Positions 17,090-27,657 of a stretch of 64,000 nucleotides of DNA are shown here, one piece after another. The notes under the pieces were generated by a model. The model made no database searches. It saw nothing but the letters and a program-made list of their open reading frames with translations, and had not been told where the DNA came from. Source of the DNA: Aplectana chamaeleonis (lineage: Eukaryota > Nematoda > Chromadorea > Rhabditida > Cosmocercidae). Position numbers and translations under genes: made by a program. Every line of letters begins with the position of its first letter. Position 1 is the first letter of the stretch. The DNA lies in contig JAPDOI010001715.1 of the NCBI GenBank assembly GCA_029168955.1, positions 86,075-150,074 of the forward strand, in the 5' to 3' direction.

Positions 17090-18162
17090 CAAGGGAACTA
17101 TACAAAGCGTAGGTCGGATCTGCTAAAACGACTAGTAACGTTAGTATCTGTTTTGGCTCAATGGTGAGAATGCGCAGTATCCCGCCTCGAGCTGCAGGTT
17201 CAAAAAAGTTATGAGCATTTTTTAAGCCTCGCAAAAAGGCAAGGGTACCTACCCATCAAGCATTTTCTTGGATTTTCAAAAAATTCTCTCGGATTTAGCT
17301 CCAAGCTTGTATATAGGGGTAGTCTAGGGTGGTGAACACGAATCTGGAGTCCACTTGTCGAAATTCTGAGGTTTCCTGTAGGTTGCGGTAGGTAACATGT
17401 CATTTAGGGGTCAAAACCCACCTTGGTATTTTGAAAACCGATAAACGGACGTTAGATTCGTATTCTCCACCCCGAATAACCCCCATATACAAATCTTGAG
17501 TATAATCAGAGATTTTAACCAAACTACCGTATACCCACCGTATTCTACCGTAATCTGCAGAAAAAATCGATAAACGGACTCCAGATTCGTGCTTCGCACT
17601 CCAAAAAACCCTAAGAGAACGATTTTGAGACATATCTATGGTAGAAATCCGGAAATCTCGGAAGTGGCGTTTTTCCCTCGAAATTTTCCCCGGTTGGGAA
17701 GCTTCAAACGAAATTAGCCGAAAACTAAAAAATCACAGATTTGTGATCAGCGCCCCATAAAACCTCCTGGGAGAATTTTAAGTCAAATCTGGATTATTTT
17801 TCTTAAACGCTTCCAAAGCCCCTTAATCGGTATAAATAAACGCCCAACCGAAAATCCGTACTAGTCCAAAACGCTGTCAGTCTGGACAAAGAACGGAAAA
17901 TGCGCCTTCACCCAAACTTTGCTCAGGGGGGGTAGTTTGGGGCGCTGAACACATTTATGAGGTCCGTTTACGGTTTTTCCGAAGACTAATGCGCTTTTTG
18001 GAAGGTACACAAAGCACAAAAAACGACATTTTTAAGCTTGTAACTTCTTGGAACCTGCAGCTCGGGGCGGGATACTGCGCAGTTTTACTCTTGAGCCACA
18101 AGAGATACTAACGATACTAGTCGTTCTGGCAGATCCGACCTACGCTTTGTATACTTCCCTTG
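17090..18162. mobile_element. TAA-flanked DNA element, copy 2 (uninterrupted)
   Basis: This is the 1073-bp inverted sister of 13883-16376. Ends are CAAGGGAACTATACAAAGCG and its complement ending TTCCCTTG, flanked by TAA (17087-17089, 18163-18165). The arms are long inverted repeats, and the interior has no transposase. It supplies the empty site for the hAT-like insertion in copy 1. Confidence 0.78.
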
Positions 18163-18304
18163 TAAGAGAATCCCCCGCGATCGTTTATGGATACAATCTC
18201 CTCGGTTTCTGATATGGGCCGAGAGTACACGAACAGGGGACTATCCCGGGACTATCGCGAGATCCTGCCAGTCTCGACGAACAATGTTCTAAGCACCACT
18301 GTTG

Positions 18305-18800
18305 AAAAGTTATTCTGATACGCTGCCGACCCTTTAAAAAATTTGCGTGCCCCACATAGTAAGGAAAACCTTGATGTGTCCAAGCAACAGAATATGATTT
18401 TGAAAATACGCTTCATTTTCTCAAAACCTTCCAAAGTGCTTATAAAGTTTGCTACATAAAATGTGTGAGAGCTTCAAAAAATGTCTTTTTTTCGATATCA
18501 TATAGACTACGATCACATGCAGTTGTGGTAAGGTGGACCTAAAAAAACTGTAGCAGACAAGATTCAAATTACTGCCGATCATTCAAAGAAATCATCGAAG
18601 AAGACAGAGGAATAAAAAAATAATTCTGTTAAGCATGAAAACATATGGACGCTCGAGAGGTCAAACCCCTTCCAGACGCCGCCAAACCTACCTCCTAGTG
18701 GTGGGTTGGAATCCAGCCCCTTCGTAGCCCAACCAACCCCGTGGCGCGCATTTATGGATGGCGGGTATTCGGAGCATTGATAACCCGGCGCGCGGGGTGT
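18305..18800 (+). repeat. Dispersed repeat R1, copy 1
   Basis: From TACGCTGCCGACCC to the GC-rich GTGGCGCGCATTTATGG this aligns to 27658-28124 plus 30087-30190. In the second copy a hAT-like element sits at GTTGGAAT. Here GGGTTGGAATCCAGCCCC is uninterrupted, giving the empty site. No coding potential recognised. The following GC-rich 18800-19090 is unassigned. Confidence 0.6.
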
Positions 18801-19096
18801 CCGAGTCCGTATGATGAGCGCAGAGGACGAAAAGAAAGGCGCTGCCAGCCGGCCTGGCACTCTCCCGGCCGGCCAAAGTGCAAACTGGCTATCTCTGCGT
18901 CTCCGCGGAGAGGGATCATTCACTTTCGCTGTACAGTATCGGGATGGGAGCAATCCTAGTTTGGGAGGAGGGGGCGGGGGGGATGGCACTCAGCATTCCA
19001 AACAGGAGTGACAGATGCAGCTTTCAGATGTCTGAGGCTCAAAATAGAGTCTCTAGGAAGGCAATGTCTGATAACGCGATCAGTTATCTGATGTGA

Positions 19097-19705
19097 ATGA
19101 ATTTCGAGCGCCCCCCCCTTTGTATTCGATTCTTAAATTTATCCGCTGAAAGGCGTTGCAGGCTGTGCTTTTTCCATGGAGTGGTACAGGAGAATCGGTT
19201 AGGAAGTCGGGTTTTTACTCATCACCAAATGAATCCAGAAGGTCGTTTTATAACAGTCGTAGATGCGAAGCGGACGTTTCCAAAAAAATTCAGCTGTGAA
19301 AATGGTGAAAACATTCTCAAATTCACACTTATAGCTAAATGGGTTTCTCCAAGCAAGATCATTTTGACGGTGGTCGAAACGCTTCAACAAAAAGGAACAT
19401 CAGGTGAATGGAGTGGGGGAGTCTACAAGGAATTGGGCATATTTTTCGAGGAGGATTTACGTGGATACAATTTTCAAGTCTCCGAAACGAGTCGTCGTGT
19501 TAGTTCACATGGAGAGGCCTTAGGCTTTTCGGAGAAAGGCTTCTACATGGTTGAGAATGTTTATGCGTTAGTAATTGCTGTTGTCACTGCTTTTTCACTG
19601 GTTTACGTTTCTGAACAGCAAAATGAAACCGTTTGTGGGATTTTACTAACATCATGTCTTTATTCAATAGCAAGTATTGAGTGCCTTTTTTTGGTACCAG
19701 AATAA
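19097..19705 (+). CDS. Hypothetical ORF, 202 codons, two possible membrane segments
   Basis: This is an unbroken ORF from ATG to TAA with codon choice and composition that look coding. I do not recognise the family. Residues about 45-150 are mixed polar and hydrophobic. Residues about 155-172 (VYALVIAVVTAFSLVYVS) and about 180-198 (CGILLTSCLYSIASIECLF) are hydrophobic and could be two membrane helices. The second Met at residue 45 (MNPEGRFITV) is an alternative start. It may be a real single-exon gene, one exon of a larger gene, or part of an old element. No flanking splice sites were convincingly identified. It lies between repeat R1 and a GC-rich palindrome. Confidence 0.3.
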   Translation: MNFERPPLCIRFLNLSAERRCRLCFFHGVVQENRLGSRVFTHHQMNPEGRFITVVDAKRTFPKKFSCENGENILKFTLIAKWVSPSKIILTVVETLQQKGTSGEWSGGVYKELGIFFEEDLRGYNFQVSETSRRVSSHGEALGFSEKGFYMVENVYALVIAVVTAFSLVYVSEQQNETVCGILLTSCLYSIASIECLFLVPE

Positions 19706-20303
19706 AACCGAAGAAAGAGAAGTCATTTTTGAAACAACAGAGTTCTTATATGAAGGAAGACAAAACGGTCTTATTTTGCGAGTAAAAGTTTCAGCCACGG
19801 GATTCGGTTCTCGAGAAATCTGATGCTTTTTCGTGGACTCATCTATTCCACTTTATTTTTTGTTGGAACGTTTCTGTAAGCACCGAATCGCATTTGCTTG
19901 GAGGTCCGCTTTCTGATAGAACTTACTTTGCTTTTTCTTTATCGCAAGTGTAATCAGCAGCATTACCAAAGCATTCAGTAATTTTGTTGAAGAAATTGCA
20001 CAGTGCTGTAAAAAGTGAGGGTTTGGTAGAACAGCGTCAGCATCCACAGACGAAGTGTTCGTGGCTATTTACCAGAATATACTTCAAAACCCCAATCATC
20101 CTAGAGATGCGAGTCGATGGCACAGTATTAGCGTCTTTTTCTTAGTGTCTCCGGCGCAAGAGGTGGAGTGGAGAGCGCAGCAAGCGCGAGGGAAAGTGGG
20201 CGCGGCATGCCTGGTTGTCAATGGTACCGCAACCTGCATGGCGATTAGCGGTGTTACGCTGCCGCAACCCCCGGGACGGCATGCACGAACGCGGACCGGG
20301 GTC

Positions 20304-20570
20304 GGCATGCACGTACGAGGCGGGTTAGGTTGAGGTTAGGCAGGGTTTGGGGCGTCGGCGCGTTTGATCATTGCTGTGCGAGTGCTGGAGATAATCAATA
20401 GTTGGGGTCTCAACGGGGTTTCGGCTGCCCCACCCTCCTACGTAGGGTTTGCGAGGGAACGATTTTTCAGTGCTGGCCTAACCCCCTTTTAACCCTCGCG
20501 CTGCTATCATGAAACGCGCCGACGCTCCAAACCCTGCCTAACCCCAACCTAACCCGCCGCGTACGTGCAT
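20304..20570. repeat. GC-rich palindrome
   Basis: GGCATGCACGTACGAGGCGG... is followed by its inverted copy ending CCGCCGCGTACGTGCAT. The arms are about 80 bp and share AGGTTAGGCAGGGTTTGG-type sequence. Surrounding words (GCATGC, GATTAGCGGTGTTAC) also occur after repeat R1 at 30150, so it belongs to the same repeat neighbourhood. No TSD resolved. Confidence 0.55.
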
Positions 20571-21127
20571 ACTGCCCCCGGGTTGGTTCAGCGGTGTCAG
20601 CAAACCCGGGTTTGGAAGGTTGATGGTGTTACGCACGATACGGCATGCACGAACGCGCGAAAGGTTCGGGTTTAAAAGACCCCTATAACTACGCGAGCTG
20701 TTGATCGATATGGGGACTTTTTTCAGCGTTTGCTATTAGAAATTGCTTTGTTTTCCGTTCTTCTAGTAATGCACATTATCCTTTTCTTTTCGAACTTGCT
20801 TCACCGAACTCCTTCTACACGTTTCTGTGTTTTATCATCCATCCATTTTGAATTCCAAATCTATTTGAGGTATTGAATTTAGGACAAGGTAACACGAAAG
20901 AGTTCATTGAGATTGTCACTCAAATTATTTAAATTGATAGGTCCATTGTTGTAATGAAGGAGAGCTGCGGTTTGGTTGAATAAAGTCATCATCAGAAAAA
21001 TTTTATCGAATGAATCCATTCCATTCAACTAAAGAAAGCACTTCGATTTTTGAATTCACTTTGGTAGTCAAAGTAAACACTCTAACGCCCGTAAATTCAA
21101 GCGAAATTCTCCCTTGATTTGTGACAA
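20571..21127. other. Intergenic, nothing recognised
   Basis: AT-rich sequence between the palindrome and the RTE 3' end. No ORF or repeat worth naming. Confidence 0.4.
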
Positions 21128-24062
21128 ACGTTTGACTTACTTGACTTAATCGGTTGGCTTTCGCCTGACGCGGTCATTCCGCATCTTCACCGAGGTGTGC
21201 CGTCCTAGTAGTCAGCCGTGTCCATTTTTCACGGTCTTCAGCCACAATTTGAACACATTCCATCCAGCTGTCACTATTCCATTTCCTGCGAAACGAAACA
21301 TCGCGCCTGAACTGTCTTTCGATGCCGAGTGACTTTAAATCCTCTTTAACCACATCCGTCCAGAACTTTCGCCTACGCCCAGGTGGCCGTTTCCAGACAG
21401 GATTTGGAAGCATTTTTAAAGCGTGTTGTACGAGACGATCCGGCGTTCTTCTTAGTATATGCCCGAGCAGTCGAAGTCGACTTTCCATTGCTGCTTGAGA
21501 TGGCGTTAGGAGATGCTGGCACCTCCCTCGTGTCAAGCGTTGATGTACTGCGTCGATTTCCTTGTAAAGGTCGCGGCCAGAAATATCCAAGCAAACGCCT
21601 AAAAAGCTTCCTCTCCGTGCAATCCAACCTTTCCATCTGCGTTTTCGGTGCTGCCCACGTCTCCGATCCGTACATCATGATAGGGCGAATAGCGGATAGG
21701 TAGACGCGCAACTTGACTTCCTTCGCGATGGTGGTAGACCACAAACACTTGGTTAGAGAATTGAATGCAGACGTAGCTTTCGCACATCGTTGTCGAATAT
21801 CCGCTGCATAACTACCATCGTTCTTCAGCAAACAGCCCAAATAACAGAAATCGTCCACCAGTTCGATACGTTGTCCGTCCACACAAACTCCAGTTGAAGG
21901 CCTCTGAGAGACCCACATCTGCTTGCATTTGTCGGGACGAAGACGAAGTCCATAGGCTGCGGCATACTTCGAAACGAGGTTCACAATCCTTTGCAGTTTT
22001 GCGTTGTTTTCAGCGAATAACACAATGTCGTCGGCGTACTCCAGGTCGACAAGGGAGCGTCCTGATGGTGTTAGGATCACATCCGCAGGAAACTGTTCTG
22101 CAACTCTACGCATGATGTCATCAACGGCGAAGTTGAAAAGAAAAGGTCCTGCAACGGCTCCTTTGCCTTACTCCTGTTTTCACCTCGAAAGCTGACGTAA
22201 ATCCGACAGGTGTACGAACTGCTGCTGTTGTTCCTTTGTTCATGTCCTCGATTAACCGAACATACTTTTCCGGGACTCCATCTGCTCGCAGAGCATTGAG
22301 CAATCGATCACGATGAGGAGAGTCGAACGCGGCTTCAAAGTCCAAAAAAGCAAGCTGTAATGGCTTCGAAAACCGCTGCCACGATTCAATTACTCTTCTC
22401 ACGACGAACACTTGGTCGATGGTCGATCTTCCAGGTCGAAAACCGGCTTGCTCATCTCTGGTCGTTCCTTCACGATGTTTGATAAGTCGCTCGAGAATGA
22501 TACGTTCTAAAACCTTGTACATGACACGAAGTAGAGAGATTCCTCTGTAGTTCTTAGGATCCGTGACGGATAGCTTCTTGTGAAGAGGTACGATGATCGC
22601 ATGTCTCCACGAATCGGGTTATTCTTTCGCTCATCCATATGGTACGGATAGTGTTGGTCATTTCACGAATCCCAGACGGAGGGAGAGCTTTTAGCATTTC
22701 AGCAGTGATGTTGTCATCTCCACCTGCCTTCCCATTCTTCATTTCCCGGACACAATTCAAACTTCAGACTCAGTCGGCGGTTCCTCACTGACATCGTAAT
22801 GTGCTTTCTGAACATGCGGGAGCTCAGGTACTGACGGCGCTGGACGATTCAGTAGTGAACTGAAGTAATCCTTCCATATTGGCAGCGTCGCATCACCAAC
22901 TGCAACTCCATTGGTAGTTTTCAAGACAGGAGAACGTCTCTTCATCTTCCCGCTATACTGTCGCAGCAACGTGTAGGCTTTCCTCGGGTTCTTCTCCTCC
23001 CAAGCCCTCTCAAACTCCTTGGCTCTACACATCCATTCTCGTTCGCGGTCACTTCGAAGCTGCTGGCGCAACTTCCTCCTCAGACGCTTCTCCTCCACGA
23101 AGTTTCCTGCAGTTCGGAGAGCACATACTCCATTGTAGGTCGTTGTTGATTCCTCTGAGACGTAGGCGAGCTTCTTCTTAGGCCTGTACAACCGGGAGTG
23201 CCTCTTTCGAAGCGTCCTGGATGCATTTGACAAAAGAATCCGCGTCGCAAAGTTTCTTCTTAGTCCGTACTCCGATGTGAATAGAAACGCGTTGTCGGAA
23301 ATTCCTTCTGCACTCTTCATCTCTGAGACTTGTCATGTCAATCCTCTGGAGAGGCTGAGCCCCTCGCTTCCTCTTATGAATCCTCGCAGTGAAGTTCAAC
23401 AGAACAGGACGGTGATCCGAATCGAATGCGACATCCCACACAGCTCTAGATCTTCGAATGTCCGATACTGGAATATTCCTCGTCAGGACATAGTCACCGC
23501 TGCTCTTCTGGAGATAGCCGGGTTGGTCCCTGCCACGTAAGCTGATGGCGGCGATGATTCCTCTTGAATGTCGATGCAATAATCAGACCACTGCGTTCAC
23601 AAAAAGTCGACAAGGCGGTAGCCATTGTCCGATGTTTGCTCCACTGTAGAACCATTTACCGAGTACTTCGGATTCCTGATCAAGTCCCATCTTCGCATTT
23701 GCGTCAATCCACGACAACAGCATGTTGACAAGGTATCCTGGCCAGCAACGTATTGAGTTCCTCATCCTCTGTGATCCCGCAGTCGTACGAATGCATTCCG
23801 ACACGACGTTGAGCCGAACTCCTTGACCATACCATTGAAATCCTTCCTTACAGCTATTGCCTCCTATCGTCAGCGTTGCCGCAGTAGATGGTGTACTCTC
23901 CGACGCTGATGACGGGTCTATCCTTGAGGCGGGTTTCCTGCAAAGCAGCAAACGGTGCATGGAAATAGCTCAGAAGTCTGGATAGCGCAGTTTTTGGATA
24001 TCACTCGACAGCGATCGACAGTTCAGGGTGGCGAAATTGTGGCTTGTGGCCAAAGACTCCAT
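21128..24062 (-). pseudogene. Decayed RTE-clade non-LTR retrotransposon (minus strand)
   Basis: Order on the minus strand: a start ATG at 24062; endonuclease N-terminus FATLNCRSLSSDIQKL with QETR (24030-23930, frame broken by a stop after LRYPDF); endonuclease end FDSDHRPVLL (about 23430); linker (23320-22757); reverse transcriptase motifs NGKAGGDD (about 22730), GFRPGRSTIDQVF and AFLDFEAAFD (22450-22330) and EYADDIVLF (about 22040); then the C-terminus with RLLGHILRRTPDRLVQ (about 21470) and the end GEDAE at 21174. The 3' end has the tail TTAAGTCAAGTAAGTCAA. The protein is split over at least six frame changes, so it is dead. The clade call rests on the APE-RT layout and C-terminal signature. 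The 5' boundary is uncertain. Confidence 0.88.
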
Positions 24063-24152
24063 GACTCGGATCCTAAGGTGTTATGGACCAGAGGCCTTAG
24101 TGTGCCGGACGGCGACACCTTTATGCAATGTGCGGGATACTTTCGCGATATA

Positions 24153-24878
24153 CTCAGGCAAACCATCGCTCCGAGCGGGACCGGCCCCTCCCAATTATGA
24201 CGTCATCGCCCGGAGAGCGGCCGAGGGGCCAACTGGCACCGCGGTCCCTGTCCGGTGCCAGTTCGCCCCTCGGTCGCTCTCGGGTCGCTCTCGGGGCCAC
24301 AGCGGTGCCATCGCCAGAGATAGAGAGACGCGGGATTGGCTGTTCTTTGAGTGATTACGTGCGACCCACGTTCTCACCCAAAGAACAACCAATTCTGCGG
24401 GTATAAAAGGCGGCTCGCCTCGTGTAGACGGGTAGTTGGCCTTTCGAGGCCACTCTTGAGAGGTGACCTCGGATCACTCTCAGGATGACAATTTTTGGCG
24501 GCCGAGGGGATCCTCCATGGCCTGCGGTGGGAATGCTTCCTCATTGCGGATCATGCTGGGATGGTATCCTGGTTGCGGCCTGTGGCAGGATTAACCTCCT
24601 GACCCACAGGCTGTAACAGGTGCCTTATCCTCTTAACAGGCTTAATCCTCTCCAGAAGAGGCGGAAATAAAGAAAATTTAGCAATTAGGAAATTTTTGAA
24701 AATCGCCCGAACAGAGACCGCAGTGCCAGTTGGGACCGAAGATCGCTCCGAGCGATACTGCTGTGGCCCGGAGAGCGGCTGCTGTGGCCCGAGTAGATGG
24801 CTAAATTTCGCTCGGAGCAGAGAGGCAGCGCCGCTCGAGTAGCTCTCCGGTACCGCTCGGAGCGATGGTTTGCCTGAG
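24153..24878 (+). mobile_element. TA-flanked inverted-repeat element with promoter-like core (CTCAGG family)
   Basis: Terminal inverted repeats CTCAGGCAAACCATCGCTCC and complement (about 26 bp) are flanked by TA (24151-24152, 24879-24880). The interior is GC-rich, with a TATA box and hairpin core (24402-24500) and an AATAAA at 24666 downstream. It sits just upstream of the RTE 5' end. It shares end sequence, target and core with 5520-6161. No transposase. Confidence 0.75.
24402..24520 (+). promoter_or_regulatory. TATA box plus conserved hairpin module (copy 2)
   Basis: TATAAAAGG at 24402-24410 is followed by a stem TGGCCT-TTCG-AGGCCA (24437-24452), then a stem GAGAGGTGAC...ATCACTCTC (about 24458-24481), then AATTTTTGG (about 24489-24497), then GAGGGGATCCTC. 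AATTTTTGG matches the Sm-site consensus RAUUUUUGR. The TATA-to-stem distance (about 55 nt) equals that in copy 1. Possible small non-coding RNA unit; function unproven. Confidence 0.4.
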
Positions 24879-25099
24879 TAGTTGTGCACGCTATATCGCT
24901 CGAACGTTCCCTGTGTACACTCAAACGTCTGCTGGGTTCAGTAGAAACAGGGGCACCAACGAGCAGGTACCAACAGACTTGTATACACACCCCCGACAAA
25001 CGTTTATATAACTTAAATATTTTTTCCCATTTCAAAATCAACCAATAATTTTCTCGACTTCTCTGCGCTTAATAACTAACAAGTATTTCAAAAAAATTA

Positions 25100-27305
25100 C
25101 CGTATTTTCTCTTTTAGAAGTACATGTACTTCTAATACTCAGGCCCCTATTTCCTGTGTACTTCTATTAGAGGTGTACTTCAAATAGAGGCTGTACTTCT
25201 AATTCTCAGCTCTCTCCTTTTGGTGTACCTCTATTACAGGTGTACGTCTAATAGGGGGTGTACTTCTATTACTCGGCGCGATTTTTGGGAATTCCCAGTG
25301 GTAGACTGTTCGCAGTTCCGGCAGAGATTTCCAGTAAAATACCGAAAATTTGTATGTAATGACATTGCAGACCGCAACCACGAAAACTTAGCCACTTAGG
25401 TTCCGTCCAGAGCAGACGACAATCGGCAGGCGTCCAGTCGCGACTCAAGCGCTGTCGTATGACGCTAGGCGGCTGGCGCATGCAACGTGTCCGAGGACGG
25501 CAAGGGCTCAGATAAAAACAGCCCACTTCCCGCCGGCCAAGTCGGGCTAGTCGACTTCGCGCGGCCCCAATTTTGTGGGCGTGGCACAGCGCCCCACTTC
25601 CCGCTGACAGAGAGGCTTTACCGTCTTTCCGCGGAGTGTCGGCGGGCAGTCGGCTATTGCTGGGGGTCATCGAACACTCACTCATCGATTCCCACTCTGA
25701 TATCATCATTGCACCACCCACTAGAGTGGAGCCAATGAACAATTGACGAGCAGAGAAGGCTGTGTTGGGGCTCTTTCTAAAACCCGCGCTGTGTGCGACG
25801 CTGGCCTTGGGCAGGTGAACCACTGTCCGTTAATGGCATCTGAGAATGGGAAGGCTGTAAGAAGCAGTGAGTGTAGGAGCTTCCCCGTAGAAGCTCACTC
25901 CTTACTTATCAAATGCAGTTCAAGATGAAATCCCCAGGGCGGATTTTTCTGAATTTTTGTTAGGGAGAGATCTTTACTTAAAAGGTGATTTTTAGATGTG
26001 CTGCAAACTGTTTTAGAATTGTCTTCTGTCCGTCATCAGATTAGCCGTAAGGCGGTGGCAGAAGGGCCGCAAAGTGCGTGTTCACCGTATACGGGCAGTC
26101 AACGAAACAGCGCTGCCGACTGCCCGCGACCGGCCTATTGGCCTTCTGCGGGAGGGGTTGCAGGACGTCGGCTAGTGGTACCGCGGGAAGTGTGATGTCT
26201 CTATCTGAGGGGTTAGCGATGGTATCGATAATACTAGTGACAGCCGTTATTGCCGCTATGCTTCCACCATCTGCGACTGGCCGGCTGCAGTGGTCGGTGG
26301 GGAGTCAGATACATAACAAATGTTAAAGATGCAAACCCCCAGCGTCACTTGACGCTAGAACGTCTGCTATGGACGGAGCCTTAGGCTCAATCGGGTTGTG
26401 GCTTACACAATTACTGATGTTATTTTCGAAACCACAATTCACACCCTTCCCAAATGGATTTCCTCGAAAAATTTTAAAAGTTTGGTATCGCTCTCGTTGT
26501 TACTTGCTTTATAAAGAAGAGAGAGACCTAAGGGAATCGACTCCTTAGTTCTCAAAACAATGGAACTGATCACCCTTCGAGTCGTCCAGAGCGATTGAAT
26601 AAGCGCGGTTCTTGAACGACTTGACGACAGCTCTTCCAGAGCAGAGTTCTTTGCGTCCACAACCCACTGTAAGAAAATTATACCTCTGGTGCATCCTGAT
26701 TTCCTCATCGTATAAACTATTCCTCTACATGAACGCTCAAATCTCTATAACGCTGGGGAATCTTGGCTTTTCAAGGACCGCTGAAGTCAGCATAATGGGC
26801 TAAAAAAAAGTTACTTTTGGATGATCAAAATCAAATCAAATCGGAATTTTAGTAAAGTACGCAAATGAACTCCGTGCATTCGCCGTGATTTACAGCAATG
26901 TCAAGTTTCAGTTGTTTTTTTTTCTTGGTCATTTGAAGTTCGCTGAAGTTTCATCGGAAGTTGTCCCATACAAGCAACCTTTGACCGAGAAAAGATTGGC
27001 GGATAGTTTTTTGTGATTATTTAAACCTCACAATATTAAAAAAACATCTCGTACAAACTGGGCTCTCTCGAACGCCACGTTCGTATTGCCAAACACTTCC
27101 CCCGTACCTGAGGTCTATTCCGAAGAGAAGTGTACTTGCAAAAGAGGTGTACTCAAATAGAGGATGTACTTCTAATACTCAGACCTCTACTTAATATGTA
27201 CTTTTAATAGAGGTGTACTTCAAATAGAGGGTGTACTTCTAATGCTCAGCCTTCCCTTTTAGGTGTACTTCAGATAGAGGGGTACTTGTATTAGAGAAAA
27301 TACGG
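25100..27305. mobile_element. TA-flanked CCGTATTTT element, copy 1 (carries a nested element)
   Basis: The ends are CCGTATTTTCTCTTTTAG and the complement of CCGTATTTTCTCTAATAC, flanked by TA (25098-25099, 27306-27307). About 190 bp inside each end are repeats of GTGTACTTCTAATAGAGG type (GTACTTCTATTAGAGGTGTACTT). It is homologous to 51099-52319, whose empty site is visible in the fourth actin unit. The element at 25399-26380 is nested. A small-ORF fragment at 26612-26803 is paralogous to 51625-51840 and is not a gene. Confidence 0.8.
25399..26380. mobile_element. TTA-flanked PIF/Harbinger-like element nested in the CCGTATTTT element
   Basis: The ends are GGTTCCGTCCAGAGCAGACG and the complement of GGCTCCGTCCATAGCAGACG, flanked by TTA (25396-25398, 26381-26383). 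The sister element at 51099-52319 reads straight through here (GCCACTTACGCC), confirming an insertion. The interior is GC-rich with no recognisable transposase. Confidence 0.75.
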
Positions 27306-27657
27306 TATATTCATTCAGGCGTAAAAGTATAATAAATGCCGATGACCAAACGTCTTTAGAAAAATAATTGTCGGAAGAAAGAAAAGTCACTACATTTGAA
27401 GGCATTAGGTTTTTCGATTTTATTTTTTATTTTCTTCGAGGTTTCTAGAAAACCCAGCATTTTAGCACAATTTTTAGCTGGCTAGTTTTAGTAACAAAAA
27501 TGGAAACTGTTCTGAAGGACCAGGGACTAATATGTGTAACCAGGCTGATAAGCTCTCTTCTAATGCTTTCCTGTTTCACCTTTTTTTGAATGTAACTTTG
27601 ATGTTGGTAGCTTAACAGCTTAAATAGGATAACGAACAATGTTTTGAGCAACCTTAT

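Noticed and set aside
20304..20570. Telomere-like or satellite DNA because of repeated GGTTAGG words
   Set aside because: The GGTTAGG words are irregular and form a palindrome, not a TTAGGC tandem array.
24402..24520. Spliced-leader RNA gene
   Set aside because: No recognisable nematode spliced-leader exon precedes the stem, and nematode SL genes are not known for a TATA box. Kept only as an snRNA-like candidate.
24153..24878. Solo LTR (TATA box and AATAAA inside)
   Set aside because: Ends are a 26-bp inverted repeat next to TA, not short TG..CA ends with a 4-6-bp duplication.
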